Positions 1 to 11,205 of a stretch of 64,000 nucleotides of DNA are shown here, one piece after another (the first letter of the stretch is position 1; every line of letters begins with the position of its first letter). The notes below the pieces were generated by a model. It saw only the letters and a program-made list of their open reading frames with translations. It was not told where the DNA came from and ran no database searches. The DNA lies in assembly GCA_950097015.1 (NCBI GenBank), contig CATNEN010000005.1, positions 868,001 to 932,000 on the forward strand, read 5' to 3'. The translations under genes were made by a program, and so were the position numbers. The stretch comes from Macrostomum hystrix (taxonomy: Eukaryota > Platyhelminthes > Macrostomidae).

Positions 1-340
1 ACACGAGAAAGAGGGAGGTTGTGGAACATGAGAAAGATGAAGACTGGGGAACATGAGAAAGATGAAGACTGGGGAACATGAGAAAGATGAAGACTGGGGA
101 ACATGAGAAAGATGAAGACTGGGGAACATGAGAAAGATGAAGACTGGGGAACATGAGAAAGATGAAGACTGGGGAACACGAGAAAGATGAAGACTGGGGA
201 ACATGAGAAAGATGAAGACTGGGGAACATGAGAAAGATGAAGACTGGGGAACACGAGAAAGATGAAGACTGGGGAACACGAGAAAGATGAAGACTGGGGA
301 ACATGAGAAAGATGAAGACTGGGGAACATGAGAAAGACGG
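1..340. repeat. Minisatellite, 25-bp unit
   Basis: About twelve near-identical copies of a 25-bp unit with core gaacatgagaaagatgaaga. The only common variant is acatg/acacg. It lies directly upstream of the first visible PLAT exon, so it is probably the end of an intron of the LOXHD1-like gene. Confidence 0.93.
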
Positions 341-378
341 AGAGTGATACAACATTGTGAAATCTTGAACCATTTCAG

Positions 379-3300
379 GTGTACCGTACGAGATCACCAC
401 GTACACCTCGGACAAGTCCGGCGCCGGGACAAGCGCCAATGTATTCATACAGATCTACGGAGCTGAGACTCAGACTGAGCAGTCTTTCCTCTGCCCCAAA
501 ACTGAGCGCTCCGGAAAATTCAAACGCGGTGGCGTCGACAAGTTTGTACTGGAGGTGAGCACATGCGCGTGTGTTCAATCAGAATTCTTCAGTGTTATAT
601 CCTCAGATTCTTCAGTGTTCTATCCTCAGATTCTTCAGTGTTCTATCCTCAGATTCTTCAGTGTTCTATCCTCAGATTCTTCAGTGTTCTATCCTCAGAT
701 TCTTTAGGGTTCTATCCTTAGATTCTTCAGGGTTCTATCCTCAGATTCTTCAGTATTCCATCCCCATATTATTCAGTATTCTATCCTCAGATTCTTCAGT
801 GTTCTATCCTCAGATTCTTCAGGGTTCTATCATCAGATTCTTCAGTGTTCTATCCTCAGATTCTTCAGGGTTCTATCCTCAGATTCTTCAGTGTTCTATC
901 TTCAGATTCTTCAGTGTTCTATTATCAGATTCTTCAGGGTTCTATCCTCAGATTCTTCAGTGTTCTATCCTCAGATTCTTCAGTATTCTATCCTCAGATT
1001 CTTCAGTATTCTATCCTCAGATTCTTCAGTGTTCTATCCTCAGATTTTTCAGGGTTCTATCCTCAGATTCTTCAGTGTTCTATCCTCAGATTCTTTAGGG
1101 TTCTATCCTTAGATTCTTCAGGGTTCTATCCTCAGATTCTTCAGTGTTCTATCCTTAGATTCTTCAGTGTTCTATTCTCAGATTCTTCAGGGTTCTATCC
1201 TCAGATTCTTCAGGGTTCTATTATCAGATTCTTCAGTGTTCTATCCTCAGATTCTTCAGTGTTCTATCCTCAGATTCTTCAGTGTTCTATCCTCAGATTT
1301 TTCAGGGTTCTATCCTCAGATTCTTCAGTGTTCTATCCTCAGATTCTTTAGGGTTCTATCCTTAGATTCTTCAGGGTTCTATCCTCAGATTCTTCAGGGT
1401 TCTATCCTCAGATTCTTCAGTGTTCTATCCTTAGATTCTTCAGTGTTCTATTCTCAGATTCTTCAGGGTTCTATTATCAGATTCTTCAGGGTTCTATCCT
1501 CAGATTCTTCAGTGTTCTATCCTCAGATTCTTTAGGGTTCTATCCTTAGATTCTTCAGGGTTCTATCCTCAGATTCTTCAGTGTTCTATCCTTAGATTCT
1601 TCAGTGTTCTATTCTCAGATTCTTCAGGGTTCTATCCTCAGATTCTTCAGGGTTCTATTATCAGATTCTTCAGGGTTCTATCCTCAGATTCTTCAGTATT
1701 CTATCCTCAGATTCTTCAGTGTTCTATCCTCAGATTCTTCAGTGTTCTATCCTCAGATTTTTCAGGGTTCTATCCTCATATTCTTCAGTGTTCTATCCTC
1801 AGATTCTTCAGGGTTCTATCCATGGATTCTTCAGGGTTCTATCCATAAATTCTTTAGGGTTCTATCCATAGATTCTTATCCATAGATCGAAATTTTTCTA
1901 TCTTGAATGACAACCAGGTTTTTTATTTTAGGAGAACGAGAAAATCGTTTTTGTTTGTTCAATAATTTTTGCCGGATCTAAAAGCAAATATTGAAGCGTT
2001 AAGCTTTGCAATTGCGTGATCCATTTCAATCAGTCGGACTGTTTGCTGTTAAGAAGGGTAGTAAAAGGTAAAAAAATTCTATTTTTCAAAGACAAGAATG
2101 AATGTTATAGATTTTTCTACCTATAACTACGAGCTACTCATCCTTTTATTTGAAAATGCAAAAACCCGGCCAATCTTCTATAAGTTCTCTTATCCTATAA
2201 TTGGCGCCATGTGTTGGCTTCCATATAAAATAGCAGTACTGTACGTGATGGATGGCCCTCTATTGAAAGAATATGTTGCAATGTCCATACACCAGGCCTA
2301 ACGGTAGTCATTAATTTTTAATCTGGGTTATCTTGAAGAAGGTCCCCGACAACAATTTCCTCTCCTGAAGCAAGATCAGCCAGTGGCAAAGTTTACCTTC
2401 TCTCTCAAGCTTTTCATGTGCCGCTGTTTTTTATCTAGCTGATCTACGCCTAGTTCGCGCTAAGTTAAATTTTAACGGATAGAATATCCGACTCGCTCAC
2501 TCACACAAAGGCAGGATCCATAGGGACCCAATGAATGCATTCATGTGATTTACCACTATATATTCTATGACAAGTAGTATGATAGACTTTTTATGTCCCT
2601 GAACACTCAAGAGGATAAAACACTGAAGAATCTGGGGATAGAACCGTGAAGAATCTGAGTATAGAACCCTGAAGAAACTGAGGATAGAATAGTGAAGAAT
2701 CGGAGAATAGAACCCTGAAGAATCTGAGGATAGAACCCTGAAGAATCTGAGGATAGAGCACTGAAGAACCTACGGATTGAACCCTGAAGAATCTGAGGAT
2801 AGAACCCTGAAGAATCTGAGGATAGAGCACTGAAGAATCTGAGGATAGAACCCTGAAGAATCTGGGGATAGAACCCTGAAGAATCTAAGGATAGAATACT
2901 GAAGAATCTGAGGATAGAACCCTGAAGAATCTGATAATAGAACCCTAAACAATCTGAGGATAGAACCCTAAAGAATCTGGGGATAGAACACTGAAGAATC
3001 TGAGGATAGAATACTGAAGAATCTGAGGATAGAATACTGAAGAATCTGTGGATAGAACACTGAAGAATCTGTGGTTAGAACCCTAAAGAATCTGAGGATA
3101 GAACACTGAAGAATCTGAGGATAGAACACTGAAGAATCTAAGGATAGAACCCTAAAGAATCTGAGGATAGAACCCTAAAGAATCTGAGGATAGAACCCTA
3201 AAGAATCTGAAGATAGAACACTGAAGAATCTGAGGATAGAGCACTGAAGAATCTGAGGATAGAACCCTGAAGAATCTAAGGATAGAACACTGAAGAATCT

Positions 3301-6300
3301 GAGGATAGAACCCTAAAGAATCTGAGGATAGAACACTGAAGAATCTGAGGATAGAACCCTAAAGAATCTGAGGATAGAACACTGAAGAATCTGAGGATAG
3401 AGCACTGAAGAATCTGAGGATAGAACCCTGAAGAATCTAAGGATAGAACCCTAAAGAATCTGAGGATAGAACACTGAAGAATCTAAGGATAGAACCCTAA
3501 AGAATCTGAGGATAGAACCCTAAAGAATCTGAGGATAGAACACTGAAGAATCTGGGGATTGAACACTGAAGAATCTGAGGATAGTAGCCTGAAGAATCTG
3601 GGGATAGAATACTGAACAGTTTGAAACAATTAAATGAAATTCTAATCAATGTTTCAGCTGGAAAACATCGAAGATCCGATTGAAAAGATTCGCATCGGAC
3701 ACGACGACGAAGGCATCGGGTCGGGGTGGCACCTGGACAAGGTGGAAATTCGTCGATTCACTGGCGGCAATGTAAGCTGATATAACTGTGCGGTGTTTTG
3801 CGGTACATTGAAAAACAACGATCAAAGTGCCTAATATACGAAAATGTATGGTAAATTTTAACCGGAGTGAAAACCTTTGAGTTCAGGAGTTCGAATCTTG
3901 GCCCAAAAAGTAGAAATTTTGGGTGTGTGTATTTGCTAGCCGTATCGCTAACTGTCTAGATGTAGTTCATCTTAATCTTAATGTAATTTGAACTGTCAAT
4001 TCTGTCGAGATATTCAATGTAAAGTTTTTTATACCTTAGTATCGTCGTCGAACGTCGTTAGTGCGAACGGCAGGGCGAACGTCGTCAGTAAAAACGCATT
4101 GTTTAAGAAAAAAAGCTAGTTTAAAAGTGAAAACTGAAATGATTTGAGATTGTATAATAATACTTCATTATATAGAAACGATTGCATGCATTCTCCTTTT
4201 AAAGAAAGCATTACGCATGTTACCTGCCTGTGTGGCTTAACTGTTGTAAACTATAAACTATAAACTTTAATTGAATAATATAACTTTGTAAAATCCATCA
4301 AAAACCTTTTTTCTACTTTAAATTAGATCTTTCCTGTTACAGTGTTTAATTTGTTTCTTTAAAAAACTTTTGATCTGTTTTAGCGCGACTCCGCCATGGT
4401 AATTATAAACTTTCATTTAAACAAAATCTAGCTTTTTCCTTGATGATATAGCTCTCTCTCGTTCTATGTTATAAATGTTATACAGCTGACTGGTGCATAT
4501 TATAATACGTTAAGCAGTTTTGTTTTCTGAACACCAAATTTTCTAACATAGAGTGACATCAAATGAATATCATATGGTCAACTGCAATGTTATAATGTAA
4601 CAAGATAGTATGGTGCTAGTATTATCCCGACTTATTTAGTTATTCAATTTTGATTCGCAACTAACACTGGCATAATATGATGCTGAGCTGAGCAAATCTA
4701 ATAAATCTTCTAAACTTATTTCATAAAATGTTATTCCTTAGTTCTTTTAGTTTTTTTCTTGACAGCTTCAGTACTGTATTGTACTCGTATTGGTTTATAA
4801 AACTGCATGAAAATTATGGTATTTAATCATTATTTTTGCTGAAAACGACGAATATTTTTGTATCTTCAACCAAAAAACTTCTTGGTTCTGTTTGACAACA
4901 ATACGTACTTGATTGAAGTTGAAGCACATTGCTAGCAAGTTATAGTAGAGTTACTAAATATTGTTAGAATGAACCACTGAAAACTTCGTCAATATGAAAT
5001 TCACACCCAAAAATCGCAGAGCTCCATCACATACGTGTTTCCCTGCAACCGGTGGCTAGCTAGGGACGAAGAGGATCGTGAAATCGTTCGCGAACTAGTA
5101 CCACAGAAGGTCATCGAAGAGGACGACAGAATGGGCGGCAAAGGCAAGGCTCGGGAGAAGGAACTCAAAGGCGGCCTAAAGACGAAGTCCTACAAGGTGC
5201 ATGTTTTCACTGGCGACAAGATGGGCGCTGGCACCAACGCTGACGTGTTCCTAACTGTCTATGGCACAAAGGGAGACACTGGCGAGCGAGAGCTCATCAA
5301 ATCTGAAACCCACCTGGACAAGTTCGAGCGCGGCCAAGAGGACGTGTTCAACTGGGAGGCTGTGGATCTTGGCGAACTCTACAAGATCAAGATCAGGCAT
5401 AACGACAAGGGCATGTTCTCCAGCTGGTTTCTGGATCGCGTGGAAGTTGTTGACGCCAACTCCGGCGACAAGACAGTGTTCTTTGCCGAGCGCTGGCTCT
5501 CCAAGTCCAAGGACGACAAGAAGCTTCAGGTGGTAGTGTACGCTCAGGGCTACGAAGGCGACATGAACTCGTCTGTGTCGTCGCTGAGAAGCGCCGGCTC
5601 CGGTTTGACTGAACGCGACAAGAGTCCAAGGGGCTCCGTGCGCAGGGCCGCCTCACTCACTGAGGAAGTTCCAGAAGGACCCGGTGAGCACACAACGGAT
5701 TGAACAATTTTAAGGGCTTGAATTCAGTGAAAAGTGAAGTCAGCGGAGATTCAGTGAAGACAATATATAGCGTTAGACATTGGAGGAGAGAGTGTAGTGC
5801 GATTTAAGACTACGAGCTTAGATGCTAAAAATCCAACTAAGTTTTTTCAGCCTCTCCTGAGAGAAGACACAAAATCTGTTTTACCTGGAACCATTTTAGA
5901 CTGCTTACTAATTCGATGGTTTGCAATTGTCAACTAAACTGTCCCTTAACTTTTAAAAAATAGTTGGTGACTACACCATCAGCTTCACTACTGGTCGCAG
6001 CCGGGACATGGGCACCGATGGACCAATCTGGGTGCGTCTGCACGGCCGACAGCCGGACAAGAAGCAGCGTCGCCGAGGTGGCTCCTTCGGAGCGGCGGAA
6101 GATAGAGGCGCCGGCGTTAAGCGTCCAACTGGAGCGGGCGTCGGTGGCAGCAGCGGCAAGCGTCGACGCGGCAGTGACATTGTCACGACTGGACAGATAT
6201 TTTTGGAGTCGGAGACTGAAGCCAGTCAACGCTCCAGAGACAAAAAGATGCTTCTCGTTCCCGGAAGCACTGTAAAGTTCTCTTTCGAAGCACTAATGCT

Positions 6301-9240
6301 GAACGAAGTGACCAAACTCGAGATTGGAAATGAGGGCGTGACTCCAGGCAAAGGCTGGTACCTGGAGGAGTTCCGCCTCGAGTTGCCAACGCAGGGCAGG
6401 CGCTATATGCGCCGCTGCAAGTGTTGGTTTGCTCGCGATCGGGACGACAGCAAAACTGTGCGCGAATTCGAGTTTGACAACAGCGACACTGAGTCAGTGC
6501 AGTCCTACACTCCCAGTAAGTTGTGGGCGTACGAGCTACAATTCCTTAATGTTAAGATACTTTTCATTTGAACAAAGAAACCTAAGCGCCTGCTACCATC
6601 CCGTTAATTAGTGGTGCCCTACGAGGTGCTAATCGAGACTGCCAATCAAGCGGAGGCCGGCACGGATTGTCGAGTAGGCCTAACAGTGTACGGCCAGAAG
6701 GGCCAGTCTGAAACTGTCTACCTTGACAAGGAGGAGAAGCGGTTCGAACGCGGCAGGAAGGATCTAATCAAGGTGAAGAATGACCAAGCGCATCCAAATC
6801 TTTTTATCATTTTCGAGTGTCAAAAGAGAATTTTCGCAACAATCATCTAGATATTTTTACTGATTTATTAGAAATTGGCATGTGAAATCTACAATGTTTA
6901 AGTCAAATGGATTCACATTTAACCAGCCCGAAATTTTTAACCCCTTTAAACCAGTTGAACTTGGAAGACGTCGAGCCGATCTACAAGCTCCGTCTGAGTC
7001 ACGACGGCAAAGGTTCTCGTCGCGTATGGATAGTTGACCGCGTCACCATGACCAATCTGGACTCCAGCGAAGTTTTCACATTTGACTGCGGTCAGCCCAT
7101 CGGCAAAGACGGTAAATGCTTCGCCGATATGGCCGCCCGAGTCGGCGGCAAGGCCATGATCGCTCCAGTGAGCTACCGCATCAGCGTGAAGACCGGCGAC
7201 GAGCGGTTCTCCGGCACCAACGCCAACGTTTTCGTTCGCCTCTTCGGCGAATATGGCGATAGTGGCGACATTCGGCTGAATGATCTGGCCAAGGAAGGCA
7301 AGAAACCTTTCAAAGCAGGACAGACTGACTCCTTCGAGTTGGAACTGCTGGACCTGGGAGGTCTGTTCAGGTGCACAGTGTGGCATGACGATGAGGGCAT
7401 GGCGTCCGGATGGAAACTAGAGAACATCGTTGTGGAGGACAATAAAAGACGAAGGCGGTGAGTTCTGTAGTTAGTTCTTTACGGCGACAACCTTGTACTC
7501 AGTTTAGAGCTGTATAATAGTGTTGAGAAATTCTTGTTTTGACCTTATGTTCCTTTCTTTGTTAATAACCTAGCTTTAAACTGGCCTCGTCATACCCCCA
7601 ACTCCCACAGGTACGAGTTTCAGTGCGGCAAGTGGCTCTCACTCCGTGACTCGGGTCTGATCAAACGCGACCTCCTGTGCGACGCGCCGCCAGGAGAAGA
7701 CTTGACTCGCGATGTTGAGGACCCCAAACGCAAGGTCACTTACGAGATTACCGTGCAGACGGGTGATAAAAAGGACGCCGGAATGTTGCACGACGCTTTC
7801 CTATTCCTGGAGGGCGATCTGGATGTGATGACCAACGAATTCATAATGAGCAATACGAGCGACGGCGAGCGATTCGCTCGAGGCTCGAGTGACTCATTCA
7901 AGATGAAGCACAGGAATCTTGGCCGACTGCAGACCTTGAGGATTGGCGCGGTGGACAATGGCGCAGGCAAGGGTGTTCGCGGCAGTCGCGGTCGCAACAA
8001 AGACGCTCGCAACGATGGCGCATCTGACACGCGCAAGCAGCAGTGGAACGTCTTCAGTGTATCGGTGTTGGACACCGGAACTGGCACCCAGTACTACTTC
8101 CCGGTGGACAAATGGGTGCCGGTCGAGCACGACGTTCGGCGGAAGGGCGGCATTACAGCCGAGGTTGAAGACATCAAGGAGACCTCCACTAAAGCGCGAC
8201 TCGCGAAGAAGAGAGGTATGTTTGCCATGGTTTTAATAACTAATAAGTATTGGCTAGGGATACCGGATGAAAGTCTTAATTATATTGACCATATGCAGTC
8301 ACAAAGCAGGCCATTCTGCTCACTTCGCTGAACAAAAAGAAAATGTGTCATAGTGTCGAATGGACAGATGTGTTTTTCAGTCCATACTTTCTCATCGCAT
8401 GAAGCACGCATGCTTCAATTCATAAATGTAAATAAACTCCAAGCTCATGCACTTATTGAAACTGCAGATCTGAAAATCGTACGCTACGATGTCGAGGTGC
8501 ATACAGGCGAAGAGTTTGGCTGCGGCACCAACGCCAACGTGTCAATCAACTTGATAGGCGAGAACGGCGAGCTGGGAATGACGCCATTGAAGCAGAAGAA
8601 TCGGGACCTGTTCGAGCGGAAGCAAGTTGACCGGTTCCCCATCGAGTGCAGCGACCTCGGTGAGTTTGCCTCGACTGAAGAATCCTTGAAATCTCATCTA
8701 TTACCTATTAATTTATCTCAACAATAATGTACCTTGTAATATATCCCTTAATTTTTAAAGCTTCACAGCTAAAGAAATAACATTCAGCCTATGAATTATA
8801 AAGGCTTACAAAGAGGTTACAGGAACATATATCTTAGATGTGACTAGCCAGATAGCAGCTACCCTGAAGAGTGGCTAATTGAAATCATTTTATTACATCC
8901 ATGTGTGTATTGGTTTACTCATACAAAACCGCAGTACCGATTGATTAGTCTAGCAAAACTAATAAAATGCACAAAATGTGTGTCTCCACCAAAAGCATTG
9001 CCAGTTTAAAACTTTTCCACATTGAACGTCTTTGAAAACAAAAACTTAAATTCAGGTGAACTAAAGAAGCTTAGAATTGAGCACGACAACAAAGGCTTCC
9101 GTCCCGATTGGCTCCTAGCCAAGGTGATTGTCAGGGACTCGAGCAGCGGCAGGGTCTGGACCTTCAATTGCAACCAGTGGCTATCTACAAGTAAAGGCGA
9201 CATGCAGATCTTCAAAGAGTTGTACCCTTCACCAGCTTGA
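379..9240 (+). CDS. LOXHD1: LOXHD1-like multi-PLAT domain protein (3' part of gene, seven PLAT domains)
   Basis: Exons read from splice sites and phase: 379-554, 3658-3771, optional microexon 4384-4398, 5020-5683, 5964-6515, 6612-6772, 6955-7457, 7611-8215, 8468-8659, 9056-9240 (stop TGA). All phases join, giving about 1,054 residues. The 5' end lies outside the window. Seven PLAT (LH2) beta-sandwich domains follow one another. Their openings share the pattern Y-x-I/V-x-V-x-T-G-D and GTNAxVF, seen for example in KVHVFTGDKMGAGTNADVF, and their ends share GFxxxWxLxxV and F-x-CxxWL. LOXHD1 in vertebrates is built almost only from PLAT repeats and acts at hair-cell stereocilia membranes. PLAT domains bind lipid or protein partners. 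Domain 3 (exon 5964-6515) carries a basic Gly/Arg insert and domain 6 (exon 7611-8215) a charged insert, both unusual for PLAT. A candidate poly(A) signal ATTAAA lies at 9351-9356. The family call is firm. Strict orthology to LOXHD1, rather than another multi-PLAT protein, is inferred. Confidence 0.88.
582..1876 (+). repeat. Minisatellite, 23-bp unit, first arm of an inverted pair
   Basis: More than 50 copies of a 23-bp unit with core ctatcctcagattcttcag, followed by ggtt or tgtt. It fills the intron between PLAT exons 379-554 and 3658-3771. The same unit occurs in reverse complement at 2603-3614. The reading frames across it stay open because 23 is not a multiple of three and the unit lacks stops in most phases. 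These frames are not genes. Confidence 0.95.
1877..2602. other. Intronic spacer between the two inverted minisatellite arms
   Basis: About 725 bp of unique, AT-rich sequence. No coding region with codon bias or homology was recognised. The 67-codon frame at 2098-2301 has no recognisable feature. Confidence 0.7.
2603..3614 (-). repeat. Minisatellite, 23-bp unit, second arm of an inverted pair
   Basis: More than 40 copies of gaagaatctgaggatagaac plus cct/act, which is the reverse complement of the array at 582-1876. It ends about 45 bp before the 3' splice site at 3657. Together the two arrays could pair as RNA over roughly 1 kb. Confidence 0.95.
4384..4398 (+). other. Candidate 15-bp microexon of the LOXHD1-like gene
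   Basis: The sequence tctgttttag precedes, and gtaatt follows, a 15-base segment encoding R-D-S-A-M. Both flanking exons are in phase 0, so it can be included or skipped without a frame change. It would add five residues in the loop between GGN and SSITY of PLAT domain 1. Inclusion is inferred from splice signals only. Confidence 0.4.
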
Positions 9241-10680
9241 GTTACTTGAGTCATTTAAAACTCCACATGCGGGCGCGGGTTTCTTGCAAATCGGAAAGAC
9301 TTTAAATTATCACTAATCAGGTTATAATTACTAGCTAGCTTGATCGATATATTAAACTTAATACATTCCACTTTAGTCTCCCCTCTAAACGTTTTCGAAT
9401 TATTGAAATTAAGATTTTTATTGCGTAACTCCAATATTCTACTTAACCTTGTTAACGTGTTATTCCGTTGCCACTACTCCAAGTAATATAAACTGTATAC
9501 TATCTTCTAGAAATTAATTTGAAAGTAGCCTTAATCGTCTTGTGTTCTTATCTTCGTACACTGTGATTTAACTGATTTTTCTTTTTTTTGTTTTTGTACA
9601 CGTGGTTTTGATGACTGTTTCTTCACATTTACAATTGCTATCATATTTTTATGCCTTCGATTTTGTGAGCGCACGAGATATTTATACTTGTACCTTCTGA
9701 CATATTATATATGTAGGACAAACCACAATGATCTTCTGAAATATTTTCTCTTTAAACAAAAAAAAATATTTTAACTGCGTAGCTAAAGAAAACAGCTTTT
9801 TGCCTTCACAATTTGATCTTTTTTAAGGTTGTCTCAATTATGAGACTTTTCTTCGATAACTTTTCCATGAAATTTTACCCAACTATAAAACTAGAAGCTG
9901 ACTGCTTTTTTAGATTTGTTATTTAAAATGGCGCGATTCAGTGCTACTGATAGTATAGTTGCAGCGCATAGAAGTATATAGTTAAAAAACCAGATACATC
10001 CGGAATGATCTGCTAAAACACAATTGTAATGTCTGAACTCAAGGTATATTTTAGTTTAGGCATTTTTATTTGCCTATCAAAGTCTTTGCTATATATATTC
10101 TTTTATAATTTTGCCCCATAAAGGATTAGTTACATTTTTTCTATGACAATCGGGCATGTAAAATAGTAGACTTAGTAAGAAATAATTATTATAGTTAGTC
10201 GTCATTGAAAAGATAGACGAAACATCAAGTAAAAAAGAAGGTCTACAATTTCAAAATTTATTCATGTATTTTGTGTGGGAGCAATTTACATTTATAAGTC
10301 CACAATGAATAAAGTCACTGTTTTTTACTGTCCTAGAAACGTTTTAAAGAGCACTTTAAAAATGGTGTATTGTTTCGTTTCTCTTAAAAATATATTGGAT
10401 CTATACTTAAAATTCGTCAACTATCGTGTACCGATCGATACACACCGTGTTACAATAAACTACTTAGTCTTCGGTCATCCAGGCAGGTTTTTATTGATTT
10501 TATTTATTGTATTGTATGCCATACTAAACAAGATTTTGAAGTTATATGTTTCATTTGAATTTGGTGCTAAAAAGGTATTTGCATAATACAGCAGTGAGCA
10601 AAACCTGATTGATATCGCCATTAACAGTGGAAGGACCGCGGAGAATAATTTAAATATCCAATTTAATTTATTTAGGCAGG
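9241..10680. other. 3' flank of the LOXHD1-like gene; no gene seen
   Basis: AT-rich sequence. It holds a candidate poly(A) signal ATTAAA at 9351-9356. The frame at 10275-10586 has no recognisable domain and AT-rich codons unlike the neighbouring genes, so it was not called. Confidence 0.6.
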
Positions 10681-10682
10681 AT

Positions 10683-11030
10683 TTTTCTCTTTATAAAATT
10701 TTGTCATGAAACCATGTCGGCTCTTATTGTTGATTATATTGTCAATTTTTGTGTAACTGAATTAATCTGGATTAGCCATAGAGGTTTTTGCAAATCATTG
10801 TTTGTTTTTCTTGTCATCCGGGTCTTTGACAAAAATCGCTGATTAATGTCAAATCGCTAATTATCATAATCATAATCTATACGGTGAGGACCTTCGATAA
10901 ATTCGGTCATTCGGTTAATTGGGAGCTATTGTGAAGTATAGGCAGTGGGCATTTGAAATCCCCCCGTGGTTTTCCGTAGGAGAAAAATAGCTACCTGCTG
11001 GTCCTTCTACTGTTAAAGTACACGCAGAAG
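10683..11030 (+). repeat. Old interspersed repeat, copy 1
   Basis: This shares several blocks in the same order with 16265-16610. The blocks include tttttct...aaaattt.gtcatg...ccatgtcggct, gggtctttgacaa, and ggagctattgt. Divergence is high, so it is an old dispersed repeat of unknown class. Confidence 0.55.
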
Positions 11031-11205
11031 TAACACAATATTAGACTTCTATTTATATTACGGTTATTTCTTATTAACTACACATATATCAGGAGACTAT
11101 ACTACACAGCAACTAGATATCGAGAATGTCTATTTTGTTGATGTCAACAACATACGCAGTGTAACGGTGTCTATAGTGTCAGATTTGACGGATCTCACTG
11201 TTTAA

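Noticed and set aside
571-1885. Several overlapping 90-175-codon frames rich in FYPQILQ and FFSVLSSDSS
   Set aside because: All are readings of the 23-bp minisatellite in an intron. The same peptide appears in shifted frames, as expected when 23 is not a multiple of three.
2098-2301. 67-codon frame between the inverted arrays
   Set aside because: Short, with no similarity to a known family recognised, and inside an intron of the LOXHD1-like gene.
10275-10586. 103-codon frame downstream of the LOXHD1-like gene
   Set aside because: AT-driven composition and no domain or splice context. The neighbouring real exons are distinctly more GC-rich.
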